Positions 49,580-60,884 of a stretch of 64,000 nucleotides of DNA are shown here, in pieces. The translations under genes were made by a program, and so were the position numbers. Source of the DNA: Engraulis encrasicolus (taxonomy: Eukaryota > Chordata > Actinopteri > Clupeiformes > Engraulidae); assembly GCF_034702125.1 (NCBI RefSeq), contig NC_085866.1, positions 12,810,064-12,874,063 of the forward strand. The letters are read 5' to 3'. Every line of letters begins with the position of its first letter. Position 1 is the stretch's first letter. The notes under the pieces were generated by a model. That model ran no database searches, was not told where the DNA came from, and saw only the letters and a program-made list of their open reading frames with translations.

Positions 49580-50382
49580 CAGGGCTTTGAACCATTATTT
49601 TTTTCCAAACGTTCCGTTCCAAACAGAAACGAAATTATAACGTTTCCGGTTATGAGTTCCACCAATAAATTGACGTTCCCGAACCGGTTAGAACAAAAAA
49701 ACGGTTAATTTCGTTCCTGTCAGCTGATTACTCCCCATAGGCCTAACTGACGTTAATTAACCAAGAAAGACGGAAGTGCAAATGAGTCAGCCTACTTCCA
49801 AACTGTTTATTCAAGCGGATGAAAAGAATATCCTCCAGAATTTTGTCATTCAGGGACGACCTAAGCGGAGAATAAACCTCAATGATGAAAATGCGCGCTC
49901 CATGCTGACTTGGGTCACGGGGAGCGTTATGATGGACATTGTGAGTTTATGCATATTTGAAGCGGCCATGGATGCCAAATAGCGTTGAACATTCTCGGTG
50001 CGCTTTACACGTGTTTCTCTGCAATATCTTACAATGATGCAATGGAAACTCTGCCCTTTTGTATGACAGTGGTTTCTCTTATTTAAGATGTGTAGTGGAG
50101 ACTTTGTAATCCACAGCTCTCTCTCCATTCAGTCAGAGAATGTCTGATGTCACACAGTACGTGAACCTCAGCCATCATGGTAACGTGCGCAGGAAAATAA
50201 TTACTTCTTTTTTTTTGAGGAACGGTATTAACCGGTATTAACCGGTTACCATTATTTTTAAATAAGTGTTTCCGTTCCAGAACATAAAAAATAATAACGT
50301 TTCCGGTTTCGTTTCTGTTCCCTGTAAAATGCAAAAAGTTCCTGGTTTTCGTTTTCGTTCCTTGAACCGGTTCAAAGCCCTG
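49580..50382 (-). mobile_element. Internally deleted hAT transposon
   Basis: Begins CAGGGCTTTGAACC and ends GGTTCAAAGCCCTG (perfect 14-bp inverted termini). Exact 8-bp target duplication GTTTAAAT at 49572-49579 and 50383-50390. Subterminal AACGTTTCCGGTT and AACCGG motifs lie at both ends. Retains only the 3' part of a transposase gene on the minus strand. Confidence 0.95.
49790..50128 (-). pseudogene. hAT transposase C-terminal (dimerisation) remnant
   Basis: The minus frame carries LPVTQVSMERAFSSLRFILR, the hallmark of the hATC dimerisation domain. A frameshift near 49858 puts the expected continuation (SSLNDKILEDILF) in another frame. No catalytic core or zinc finger remains, so it is non-functional. 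Confidence 0.88.
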
Positions 50383-51039
50383 GTTTAAATGCAACTTAGA
50401 GCATATTTGTATGTGCTTCAGAAGCTGAGATATTTAGGTGTTTATAGGCGGAGGGCAGCTTTTCTTAAAAAAGGGCTCAGGCATTCATCACCCTTTTTTG
50501 CAGGTGCCTTAGGCGTCAATGGGTTATGGGACAGTTGTTCTGAACACCATAGCAGTCTTGTCACAGCCTACATCAGGCATACATGAGGCATTCATAACAG
50601 ACAACAAGACATTAAACACCATCGAACATTGACATACTAGACATGATGCATGTATACAGGCACAACATCGATGACGGTCAGATACAGTATGTTACCTGTT
50701 GTGGTACACAAACACTCCCCTTTGACACAATTATGTATGCATTCCCTGTCATAGATGATGCACTAAAACAAATATGTCAATAACACATTCACCTTTTTGG
50801 AAAGTCCCCACAAACTGACTACAAGGCTGTTCTTTCTGTTACATGTTGTCTTGTATATCGACTAACCACCCTTGCCCCTATAGTTTTATTTTCCCCTTCC
50901 CCTTCATTTTATCACTTTATGTACTCAAAGTTTTCTAAGCTCCTTTTATGTATCTTATATAGTCAATGCTGCCAGTGCTGCAATTGTACACTGTATGCAG
51001 ATGTTGTTTTCCTTTATGTCTATTGAAATGCTATGTGCT

Positions 51040-51147
51040 ACTAATATGCTTTACTTTCTTTATTTATCTTGCTATTTTTATTCTAACCAGCCTCTGTGCA
51101 GCACTTTGGTCAGTTTTGTACTGTTTTAAATGTGCTTTAGAAATAAA

Positions 51148-51217
<70 letters not shown>
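51040..51217 (+). repeat. LINE 3' end with (CTTA)n tail
   Basis: GCAGCACTTTGGTCAGTTTT, then AATGTGCTTTAGAAATAAAA and 17-18 CTTA units. This is the usual 3' end of fish L2/CR1-like LINEs, which finish in short tandem repeats instead of poly(A). Confidence 0.75.
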
Positions 51218-51218
<1 letters not shown>

Positions 51219-51355
51219 TACAGGAGTATTCCATCAGCAGTAGCAGTCAGTAGCAGTCTCAGCTTCAGTAGAAGGTCTGAAGAACCATCCATATAAATAA
51301 GGACCCATTCTTTGTGTCTTTGGATGGGTAGTACTGTGAAGAAAATACAGCTATA

Positions 51356-51995
51356 TGGCAAGGCAAGGCAAGTTTATTTGTATAGCGCATTTCATACACA
51401 GGTGCAACTCAATGTGCTTCACAAAAGTAACAAATGCAAAAAGAAAGGAAACAGGGAAGAAAGAAGGAAACAAATTAGATTCAAAGAACATTTAAAACAT
51501 TAAGATAAAACATAAGGTAAAAAAATATATATATATAATAATAAAAAATAGAAAATAAAATAAACATAAAAATAAAAAATAAGAATGATATATAATTTAA
51601 GCTAGGGGAAAGCATCTGAGAACAGCTTTGTCTTGAGTCTAGATTTAAAGCTATCAATAGTGGGTGCATTTTTTTACGTGATCTGGAAGCTGGTTCCAAA
51701 GTTTTGGAGCATAGAAGCTAAAGGCTGCCTCTCCACACTTTGTTTTGACTTTTGGAATCGCCAGCAAATTCTTCTCCGTTGACCTTAGTGACATGGTTGG
51801 TGCATACAGCTGAAACATATCCAGTAGATATGTGGGTCCCATTCCATTTAATGATTTAAACACAAGTAGCATTGCCTTAAAATCAATTATGTAGCTTACT
51901 GGGAGCCAATGCAGCAATCTTAAAATTGGAGTAATGTGGTCAAACTTCCTTGTTTTTGTAAGAACCCTTGCTGCTGCATTTTGTACAAGCTATAA
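51356..51995 (-). mobile_element. LINE fragment, C-terminus of ORF2, minus strand
   Basis: Minus-strand translation from 51917 starts MLHWLPVSYIIDFKAMLLVF, then SLNGMGPTYLLDM, and ends APKLWNQLPDHVK. This is the conserved C-terminal block after the reverse transcriptase in fish LINEs (LHWLPV..F..KALNG..P.YL). The 3' end on this strand is a run of TTGCC units (51356-51373 on the + strand as GGCAA). 5'-truncated. Confidence 0.82.
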
Positions 51996-53181
51996 AGCCT
52001 GACCTTGGACCAAATGGCTACTGGCAGTGTTGGACAGTTCTAGAAATCTTCCCTGTGATCTTTTTAGCCTACTGTAAAATGAGGAGAGCCCAGAGTACTG
52101 TGTGAAGCAAGCCCTTTGAATTCAACTGTCCTGGATATTGCTGTGATTTGAAGGACACATCTCTGATATTAAGGCTCAAGTCCTGTACAGCCCAACAAGA
52201 CTTGTATTTGTTGAGTTAGGCTAATCAGTTAAAATATTTTGTGTTTTGGTGTGTGGCACAGAGCCAGTCACTGTGACGACCATGCTGGGGGTGGGGGTCA
52301 GGTATCACAGTAATGGCCAGCAACGGTCAGTTGAGGCTCACTACTGTAGTCAGAGCCAGGGGCGGATCTAGCCATTTTGGGGCCCTAGGCGAAATATAAG
52401 CATGGGGCCCTCAGAAGTATAGACATAACATTTGGTGTTTTGGTGCTATTTGAGTGTTTTGTTTCTCTCTCTGATTCACTTTAAATTCACAATATATTCA
52501 TTCATTTATTCACTAATATTTAGAGAACATCATAAGTAGGCTATATACGTGTATATTAGGCTTTGATGAACTTTACTCGTAACCATTTTGCTTGAGGGGG
52601 GGCGCAGACAGATACCCTTCCTCTGAAGGGGGGAATGGCAGGAAAAGTTTGAGAAACACTGGCCTAATGGAATGTCCGCCACCGCCCAGAGCTACAGCTG
52701 AATCCCCCTGTACCGCACCATTGCACAACATCGCGGGGCATCGGCCCAACATTGCGCTTTCTAAGCCATGGAGGCAAATCCATCTTTAGCCCACTTTCTG
52801 CAGCGCTTGAAAAAAAAAGAAAAACAGCCCATTGAACGTTATGTTTGCCATGATGTTAAATAACATAATTGTGTACAGTGTGCAATTGTTGTTGTGTAGT
52901 TAGTCTCACGTCTCTGACGTTATCTCTCATGCTGTGTTCTCTCTGCTCGGACTGCTGTGCTGACGTATGTCCCCAGACTAAATAGAATAGCCATCAGTTG
53001 AATAGACGGCATATTTTTGGCCTGATTACTTGAAGCGGCTCAACGCCAGCTCAGCGCCACCGCCCGCTGCTCATTTCCGCCAGCGATGAATATTTCAGGC
53101 CCATTGGTCATCGCGGGCGGCCCTTGATTCATTAGCTGACGCGGGCGGGCGGCGCAGTCACAGTTATTAGAATCCTCTGAC

Positions 53182-53349
53182 CAGGGCCGCTGACAGCATT
53201 AGTCGGGCCAGGGACAAAGTTATCTGAAAGGGCCCCCCCCCCCCAGCGCAATACATACAATGTAATGAGGACCCATTCTGCCCCCCCTCCCCCTCGCTAC
53301 CTGGGCCCAGGACAACATACCCGTTTGTCCTCCCCTGTCGGCTGCCCTG
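53182..53349 (+). mobile_element. hAT-type MITE family X, copy 7
   Basis: CAGGGCCGCTGACAGC to CTGTCGGCTGCCCTG; exact target duplication CCTCTGAC (53174-53181 and 53350-53357). Confidence 0.94.
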
Positions 53350-53418
53350 CCTCTGACATCACCATGGCATAGCTTACCAAAAGATAGAGCCGCTCTTATT
53401 ACTCAGCATGGCTACAGG

Positions 53419-53575
53419 CAGGGCCGCTGACAGCTTTCGCTGGGCCCAGGACAAAGTCATCTGAAAGGGTCCCCCAACGTAATACATACAGTGTAATGGG
53501 TACCCATATCTGGGGCCCCTGTCTCCCTGGGCCCGGAACAACGTACCCCTTTGTCCTCCCCTGTCGGCAGACCTG
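53419..53575 (+). mobile_element. hAT-type MITE family X, copy 8
   Basis: CAGGGCCGCTGACAGC to CTGTCGGCAGACCTG; flanks GCTACAGG and GCTACAGT (7 of 8). It lies only 70 bp from copy 7. Confidence 0.93.
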
Positions 53576-53820
53576 GCTACAGTTAATGCTCGTTTGTTTC
53601 AAAGAAAAGGTTAATTACTCAGAGATAATGTTCAGTGTAGGTAATTTTGTTGTGATGCAGCAGGCACACACTGTACTCATTCTCCGGCTGTTGTATGGCT
53701 GTATAATTTGCCAGTCTGGATGTTAACGGCGTTTGCATTGATAAAAGGAAATTTGCACAGTCACTGACTTTCCTCTATTGCTTTGAGTAATTCTCCCCCT
53801 CTCTCTGTTTTATTTTACAG

Positions 53821-53850
53821 GTTACATTGTGAAAACACAAAGATGGTCAG
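53821..53850 (+). CDS. iqsec1: Candidate 30-nt micro-exon of iqsec1
   Basis: A strong acceptor (long pyrimidine tract 53793-53815, then tattttacag) and a donor GGTCAG|gtatgt bracket 30 nt. Exon 1 ends with two bases of a codon (AA). Adding the first base G gives K, then LHCENTKMV and a split AG|. The exon is a multiple of three and keeps the phase, so it could be skipped without a frameshift. I do not recall an exact counterpart with certainty; a small exon after the coiled coil is plausible for IQSEC genes. Confidence 0.5.
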
Positions 53851-54537
53851 GTATGTGGTTATACTGTATATCCTTGTTGCATGCTTTTACCTTCATGGTT
53901 TTGTGAGATTGTTTTCAAGATTCACATCCGTTGATTTTTTTTATTATTCATACATTTATAATTATTGTCTCTTATAGACTACCTACTCTATGTCCGCATA
54001 TGGCCTCAATAGTTTCCCAAAACCATAGTCTTTTACACTGCCTGTAAGCTGTCATAAAAGTACCACATTTCCCCGCTCTGCTTAAATTGTCCTAATAAAT
54101 AAAGAGAGATTCTCTTTTTACGTGCTGTGATATTGAGCAGGCATTAATTTTTTACCAGACAATCTAACAGTCGAGAAATATGTGTTTTAATTTCACACAT
54201 TTTTCCGTTTTAAATGGCCATTGTGCGGCTACTGGCATTTCAGTACGATTTTCTTTTCTCGAGTCTCTTCATCGTCCCAGCTTCACCTGCAGTGAATACA
54301 GAGCAGAGCTGTCTGCGGCCGGCGCACTGCTTTGTAATGGCCCGCACTATATAACCTTTGGATGGGAATAATTCACGGTTGAGATAGCCGGCATGATGTG
54401 TTTTTCGAGAGGCCCATCGCTCTTCTTGCACAATGTCCAGGTGCTGCTCAGCTCAGCTCAGCCGCGGGTCTCTCTCTCCACACACACCAGAGGCCAGAGG
54501 TAACAGGAGTGAGAAGCTTCTCTCGCTCTCTCTCCAC

Positions 54538-54745
54538 CAGTGTTGCCAGATGTGTCTGATCAAATCCCGCCCAAAAGGTTCTCAAAAAACTCAAAAAAAG
54601 GTTCTCAAAAAAATTGCATTGACTTCTATGGGCCCAAAATGGCAGAAAAAAAAACGCCAAATGGCCATTTTTCCCCGTTTTTACCCGCAGACGCCCATCC
54701 CAAGTAGCCCAATTGGGCGGGGAACCGCCCTATCTGGCAACACTG
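54538..54745. mobile_element. hAT-like MITE (CAGTGTTGCCAGAT termini), copy 2
   Basis: CAGTGTTGCCAGATGTG to ATCTGGCAACACTG; exact target duplication CTCTCCAC (54530-54537 and 54746-54753). Contains a short duplication of AAAGGTTCTCAAAAAA. Confidence 0.95.
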
Positions 54746-54753
54746 CTCTCCAC

Positions 54754-55870
54754 ACGGCCGGTGAGGTCAAGGGGAAATGGGAGAGGGTGTTTTGTTTTGA
54801 GCCCCTGTGCTTTATGGGGATCAAGTGCTCCTCCATACTGTGGCCTGGAAAGCACCCCCGGGACATTGTTATATGTTGTGGCACTATATAATAGGAATAA
54901 AAGTGAGTCCCAGGAATCTGAGTAGTTTTGCTGGCTCTTCAGCTAGCTCCTGTGTTTTTTACAACCTCTGGCTCGCTAACTATGCTACAATGTAACAACA
55001 GAAGCATGTGAAAATACTAAAGGCCAAATAGCTCCCAGAAGCTTAGCCAAACCCCATTTTCTCCTCTGTCCTTCAGAGTGAATTAATGAAACGTATTTAT
55101 TAGACTGTATTCAGTGCTTCAGTCTGGAGACAAAGGTAGCGCTGAAGGTTGTTTTTGATTGATTTTCCTTTATTTTCCAGAAGTGGTCTGTTCTCATTCT
55201 TTGGTTAATGCAGACGATGTCCCTTGAGTAACTTTGAACTTGGACCTCATCAAACGTATGAACTTTAAAGTTTGGTAAATGACACTTTTAAAGAGAGCTG
55301 GTTATAGCCTGCTGTTGTTCTCAGGGTACAAGCTCAGCAGTTTCTAATAACCCCAAAATCCATTGAAGTAATTAGAGGGGTTTGCCATAAATAATCTGGC
55401 TCCCACTGGACTTGCTTCATTCTTGTGATGCTCAAAATGGAAACGGGGAAAAAAATAGAAGAAAAAAACATGTCATGGTTGGCGAGCAGTTTCCATCGCA
55501 ACATAGTTAACATAATGAGGCTGGAATTGGAGCATGTTTGTGTTTAAAGACACCACCTCTCTCCATCCCACACTCCACCATCCCCTTATCACCGCCTCTA
55601 TCTCTCTTTCATACTCCTACCCCAACACTACCCATTAGACCTGGATGGCTTCCTTCATTCATTCACAATGTAAAATACATTAGCTTGATACTAAGAAGCA
55701 GTTGTAAACACTCTTAGCATATCTATATCTGCTCTTCCCCATTTTCTTCCCTCTCTCTGGACTTTATGTACAATGTGGTCGTAGGGAGATACGTTTACTT
55801 GTTTCGTCTTTCATCTTCGATATTTTTTAAAATATCAACAATGTAAACAAACCATGTCCCCATTAAGATA
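54754..55870 (+). other. iqsec1 intron, nothing recognised
   Basis: No exon candidate and no identified element in this 1.1-kb stretch. Confidence 0.45.
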
Positions 55871-55872
55871 GC

Positions 55873-56030
55873 ATCCTCAGACACGCTCTCTTGTGGAAGC
55901 TCCAATCTCCATGAAGACAAACGAGATACAATTCCAACGTTGTTTAAGGCTCTGTCACGCTAAGTCTCACACACACCCGTTCAGCCATCACTGTAAAATA
56001 CTGCGCTTGCTCATGTGTGTTTGTGAGTGT
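55873..56030 (+). repeat. Interspersed segment repeated in inverse at 61816-61995
   Basis: From ATCCTCAGACACGCTCTCTT through GGAAGCTCCAATCTCCATGA to CTTGCTCATGTGTGTTTGTG, nearly identical to the minus strand at 61816-61995. The small shared frame (MEAPISMKTNEIQFQRC) is probably incidental. Confidence 0.85.
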
Positions 56031-57561
56031 GTGCTGTGCATGTGTGTTTGTCTGCGTCCCTTGGTTGGGGGGGGAGGGGGGGCTTGTGATTAACCTATGC
56101 TCTTCCCCATCCTCTTCCATCAATGAGGTACATACGTCCTCGGCACTGCTGCCTTTGAGTTGCCTGTTGGACTGCCCTTGCACAGATGAAGCTTACAGTA
56201 AATTCAAATTGATTTTGTGCACTGTGGGTGGTAGCGGACTCTGTGCCGCAGACAATGAGACTTCCCCAGTACTACTTTGACAAAAGTAAAAAACTATTCT
56301 CTCTACCCTGGTCAAGGTTTCAGTTGTCAGGACTAACCTTTCAAGTGTACCGGACATATAAACATGGGTATTTCAGATCTACTGTAATCGTCTTGCTTTT
56401 GTCTTTGGGGGTGGGGGTTATCAGATGGTTTTTACATATCTTACTTTTGTTCAAACAGTTGATGTTCATTATAATAGCGCAAACTTCAGGAGGCATTGAG
56501 TGGCAAAATGTTCTCTTTTAATGCATTCTAAACATTATATTTGCGGTGAACTTCCTGGCTGATTGAGCAGGGGTTTATTTATGGCTCCGTCTACACCGAT
56601 CTGCGTCACAGCGTAACCCCTTCTCCATCACTCATGTGCTGTCATGTCCCCTTCACAACTCTACATTGGTTTGCCTGCTTCAAATTCAGAATCTACATCA
56701 ACAGTTGTGTTACCACAATTATGGTTTTGCTTTAGTTATGGTGCATTAACACAAAAAGTTTCCATATCTAACCATGGCTGGATTGGCCATAGGGCATACA
56801 GGGCATTTGCCCGGTGGACTGTTGATGATTTTGGTCTGACCCTCTCCTCAATGTAGTGGTATCAGTCCTCATGCCACTGCTGATGCAGAATTAAGTATTG
56901 GGTCATTTCACGTGAAATCAGACACTTTGGGACCCGACCGACCCGGATTTCAATCATACTTGGTGTGCCTTTTTAGTAGCAAGGTAGCACCCCAGAACTG
57001 CATTGGTTTGAATCTGACACTAATATTAAGGGAGAAACAGACTAGGAAAGGTTCACATGTGAGGGTAGGACACTATACATTCAGCCTTGAATATATCAGT
57101 CAGTGTTAGTCACAAAAAGATGCCTGTGGTGTTATTTGAAAGCTCTTTTCTGGCTCTACATATTACACAATCAGCTTGGAATACAACAACTCTCAGAATA
57201 TGAATTATGATAAATTGAAAAATTAAAAATTGAATATCTAAAAAAACTATATTTTAAAATGGCCAGTTCCTTGTCCAAACGTATCCGGCAATGTCATTAG
57301 CAACACCTCAAATGCTGGTGTTCGGTTCTTTATTCATTTCAGAGAGAATTTGACTCACAAATATGGCATCATACAGACCACTTACTAATAATATGGTAAT
57401 ACCATAGTAGCATCACATGACAAAACAAAAACAAAACAAAAAAGGTCAGTTTCCATGGTCCCAGGTTTCAGAAACTAAGGCAGATGTCCATTTATACACA
57501 CCAAATGATGATATGTGAAAGTTTGAACATTCCTTCTCTGTGTACCTGTGTCATCTTCCCT

Positions 57562-58080
57562 TTACCGTACTTTAAAGAGATAATCAATGGCTACACTCTC
57601 ATTTTGTACTCTACCAGTGCATTTGAAGCAGCAGCTGTGTCTTTTGTAGATAATGTATAAGTACGTCCCGTTGCAAATAGGTTCCACTACCAGAAGCACA
57701 TCCCGATGATCCATGACAAGTCTATCTGGTCTGAAGGGAAAAGTGAAGGATGGAGATGGTCCATGAGGATGCAGGAAGTTCAGTTTCACCTCTCCAGTGC
57801 TCAGCATGCATTCCTCAACACATGCTAGCCACCAGTTGCCATCATATACAGCTACAACATACCCTTTGATGCTTGAAAATGTAACACATTCCTTTACTGA
57901 GCTCACTCTTTGAACTCCTTCTCTGAATGCGGAAAATGGCCTAATGTCCATTGACAATGGGCAGAAGCTGTGTAGTTTTTGAGTACCTGGAATAGTTCTT
58001 GCAGATTCAAACCTCTTCAACAGGTTCTCAGCTTCATGATGGTGCATCTCTCTCAAGAACATCCATTGCCAGTTTGCCAC
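57562..58080 (-). pseudogene. Coding remnant in left palindrome arm, unidentified family
   Basis: A 172-residue minus frame that starts in the spacer and ends in the left arm. Notable segment: GYVVAVYDGNWWLACVEE, then FLHPHGPSPSFTFP and DRLVMDHRDVLLVVEP. The pattern of a compact aromatic domain (VAVYDGxWWLAxVEE, HPxGPSxSFxxP) resembles small chromo/Tudor-like domains seen at the C-termini of transposon-encoded proteins, but I cannot name the family. It reads as a 5'-truncated gene, so a stand-alone function is unlikely. Confidence 0.55.
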
Positions 58081-58087
58081 AACAGAG

Positions 58088-58563
58088 ATGTACCATCATG
58101 AAGCTGAGAACCTGTTGAAAAGGTTGGAATCTGCAAGAACTATTCCAGGTACTCAAAAACTACACAGCTTCTGTCCATTGTCAATGGACACAGTGGAAGT
58201 TAGGCCATTTTCAGCATTCAGAGAAGGCAGAGTTGAAAGAGTGAGCTCAGTAAAGGAATGTGTTACATTTTCAAGCATCAAAGGGTATGTTGTAGCTGTA
58301 CAGTATATGATGGCAACTGGTGGCTAGCATGTGTTGAGGAATGTATGCCGAGCACTGGAGAGGTGAAACTGAACTTCCTGCATCCTCATGGACCATCTCC
58401 ATCCTTCACTTTTCCCTTCAGACCAGATAGACTTGTCATGGATCATCAGGATGTGCTTCTGGTAGTGGAACCTGTAACTGCAACGGGACGTACTTATACA
58501 TTATCTACAAAAGACACAGCTGCTGCTTCAAATGCACTGGTAGAGTACAAAATGAGAGTGTAG
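58088..58563 (+). pseudogene. Coding remnant in right palindrome arm, frameshifted
   Basis: Mirror copy of the left-arm frame, starting MYHHEAENLLKRLESARTIP. A 5-bp insertion after GTAGCTGTA (about 58300) shifts the frame inside the VAVYDGNWW segment; the remainder continues in the next frame to 58563. An in-frame insertion adds TVEV before RPFSAFREG. Confidence 0.6.
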
Positions 58564-59400
58564 CCATTGATTATCTCTTTAAAATACGGTAAAGGGAAGA
58601 TGACACAGGTACACAGAGAAGGAATGTTCAAACATTCACATATCATCATTTGGTGTGTATAAATGGACATCTGCCTTACTTTCTGAAACCTGGGACCATG
58701 GAAACTGACCATTTTTGTTTTGTTTTTGTTTTGTCATGTGATGCTACTATGGTATTAGCCTACCATATTATTAGTAAGTGGTCTGTATGATGCCATATTT
58801 ATGAGTCAAATTCTCTCTGAAATGAATAAAGAACCGAACACCAGCATTTGAGGTGTTGCTAATGACATTGCCGGCTACGTTTGGACAAGGAACTGGCCAT
58901 TTTAAAATATAGTTTTTTTAGATATTCAATTTTTAATTTTTCAATTTATCATAATTCATATTCTGAGAGTTGTTGTATTCCAAGCTGATTGTGTAATATG
59001 TAGAGCCAGAAAAGAGCTTTCAAATAACACCACAGGCATCTTTTTGTGACTAACACTGACTGATATATTCAAGGCTGAATGTATAGTGTCCTACCCTCAC
59101 ATGTGAACCTTTCCTAGTCTGTTTCTCCCTTAATATTAGTGTCAGATTCAAACCAATGCAGTTCTGGGGTGCTACCTTGCTACTAAAAAGGCACACCAAG
59201 TATGATTGAAATCCGGGTCGGTCGAGTCCCAAAGTGTCTGATTTCACGTGAAATGACCCTATTAATTTTGGCCGTTTTGGTCAAAATAGCTTGTGATGGA
59301 TTACTAAAACTGTTGTCACAGTCTCCCTCAATGCCTGGCCGACCGGTCTTGACTGAAAATGCCCGGCCTGCTTTTTCATCCCAGTCCAGTCCTGTATCTA

Positions 59401-59683
59401 ACCCATTGATGCCTGAAGCACCTGCAGAATTGGGTCCTGAATGCCTAAGCCATTTTTGAGAAAAGGTACTGTCAGCCTATAGAAACCTAAATATCCCAGT
59501 CTCTGAAGCACATAAAAGCATAGTAAGACACTCATCTTGCATTACAATGTGTTACTTTAGCTCTAACATGCCAACACTTATAGTAATAGATATATCTCAA
59601 ATCTTATGAGCCTGAATGTTGCGTCATGCAGCTCCAGGCGCCAGGGTCAATATTGTGCAACGCAACATACAGCATCAATGGGT
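59401..59683. mobile_element. piggyBac-like MITE (CCCATTGATGC termini)
   Basis: Begins ACCCATTGATGCCTGA and ends CAGCATCAATGGGT; flanked by TCTA and TTAA. The body matches 49419-50523. Confidence 0.75.
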
Positions 59684-60326
59684 TTAAAACACTGTACTTG
59701 TAGTAGCAGTTGTGCTAACACTGAAGTGGGATGGGTGGGTCAATGGTAATGGTTGTCTGTGTAGCTGTGGTCTTTATGGTGTCAGTCGGTGTGCTGACGC
59801 CATACATAAAGAACAGCTAGGCAATCACAGCACTCTCTGTCTGTGTGGATTTGCCACATAGTAAAAGTGATTTATCTACAGTATTTCTAATGTTTGTGTG
59901 GGTGTAGTATGGGTTTTTTACAGATTCAAAGTGAATGCAAGCCTTGCACCGGCGATTTGGCAGTGAGCCATAAATTCAGCCCATGCCGATCTAAAAACAT
60001 TTCTCGTCCCTCTCTTTAAAAGATGTGTATCTGATCCAGCTGGAAATGGGTGAACTGAAGTAGATGAATGGCCTGAAACACACTGTATTTATGGGAAAGA
60101 GACTAGGCAGATGGGGGAAATGTAGGGCCACTGCAGTTACTGAGTAGCAGTGTTTCCCTATAGCAGTGCTTCCTACACGCCATTGGCTATCATCCCGAGA
60201 AGCTCCTTCGTCCTTGGAGATTTCCATAGCAGCAAGTAACCTACAAACGGTTTCTGTTGCACGGTTTGGGTCTCCCTAAAATCTTGAGGTAAACAAACGA
60301 ATAACCAATGAGAACAAATGGGACAT

Positions 60327-60566
60327 TTAACCCATTTTAGCCTAAGCCCTTTTTCGGAAAAGGTGCCCTCTGCCTATTAAAACCTAAATATCTCAATCTG
60401 CGAAGCACATACCAACTTGAAATACGCTGCATTTAAAATCAAAGACCCTCATTGTATTACAATGTGTTCATTCAGCTCTAACATAACCAAAATGTTTAAT
60501 TAAAAAAACTCAAATCTCAAGATCCCGAATGCAGCGTATATGTCGCTCCAGGCTAAAATGGGTTAA
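60327..60566. mobile_element. piggyBac-like MITE, complete, with TTAA at both ends
   Basis: TTAA then CCCATTTTAGCCT at the left and AGGCTAAAATGGG then TTAA at the right: perfect 13-bp inverted termini beginning CCC and a TTAA target duplication, the piggyBac signature. Confidence 0.92.
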
Positions 60567-60884
60567 GGAGGAACTCAGTTAATGTGTTGATTAGGCCATA
60601 CTCGTTTAAAGGAGCACTGTTGAGGATGGTGGCCAGAGGCCAGACTATTTTAACATTTACTAGCATGGCCAAATTACGCACTGTAAGTCTTGCAGCTAAA
60701 AATGTTAATTCATGTAAATTAAAAATGGCGGACCATGGAGAAGATCCCCCTTTTCATGTATGAAAAGTGTAATTTTCCCAGTCATTTATGACTACTTTGA
60801 ATTTGATGGTGGTGGTAAGTATTCGTGGGAAAAGGTAACAATTAATTATTACACAGTGCACCTTTTAAGTTTAAAATAGAATGG

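Larger units (their letters stand above)
49419..50523. mobile_element. piggyBac-like MITE interrupted by a hAT element
   Basis: Begins CCCATTGATGCCTGA and ends GCGTCAATGGG. Both halves match the uninterrupted copy at 59401-59683 in inverse orientation (for example TGGCGCCTGGAGCTGCAT). The flanking tetranucleotides (CTAG, TTAT) are no longer TTAA, so this is an old copy. Confidence 0.75.
56900..59259. mobile_element. 2.36-kb near-perfect palindromic element
   Basis: The left arm 56900 to about 58050 is inverted in the right arm from about 58086 to 59259, with a ~35-bp spacer and few differences. Ends are GGGTCATTTCACGTGAAATC and its complement. TATT flanks both sides (56896-56899, 59260-59263), a possible 4-bp target duplication; TTAA also lies close by on each side (56891, 59262), so a TTAA-targeting family is an alternative. 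Each arm carries the 3' end of the same coding sequence, head to head at the centre. Confidence 0.9.

Noticed and set aside
52370..52690. CAGGGGCGGATCTAGCC start, a typical hAT MITE end
   Set aside because: A matching right terminus and target duplication could not be found; AGAAACACTGG near 52660 may belong to another element.
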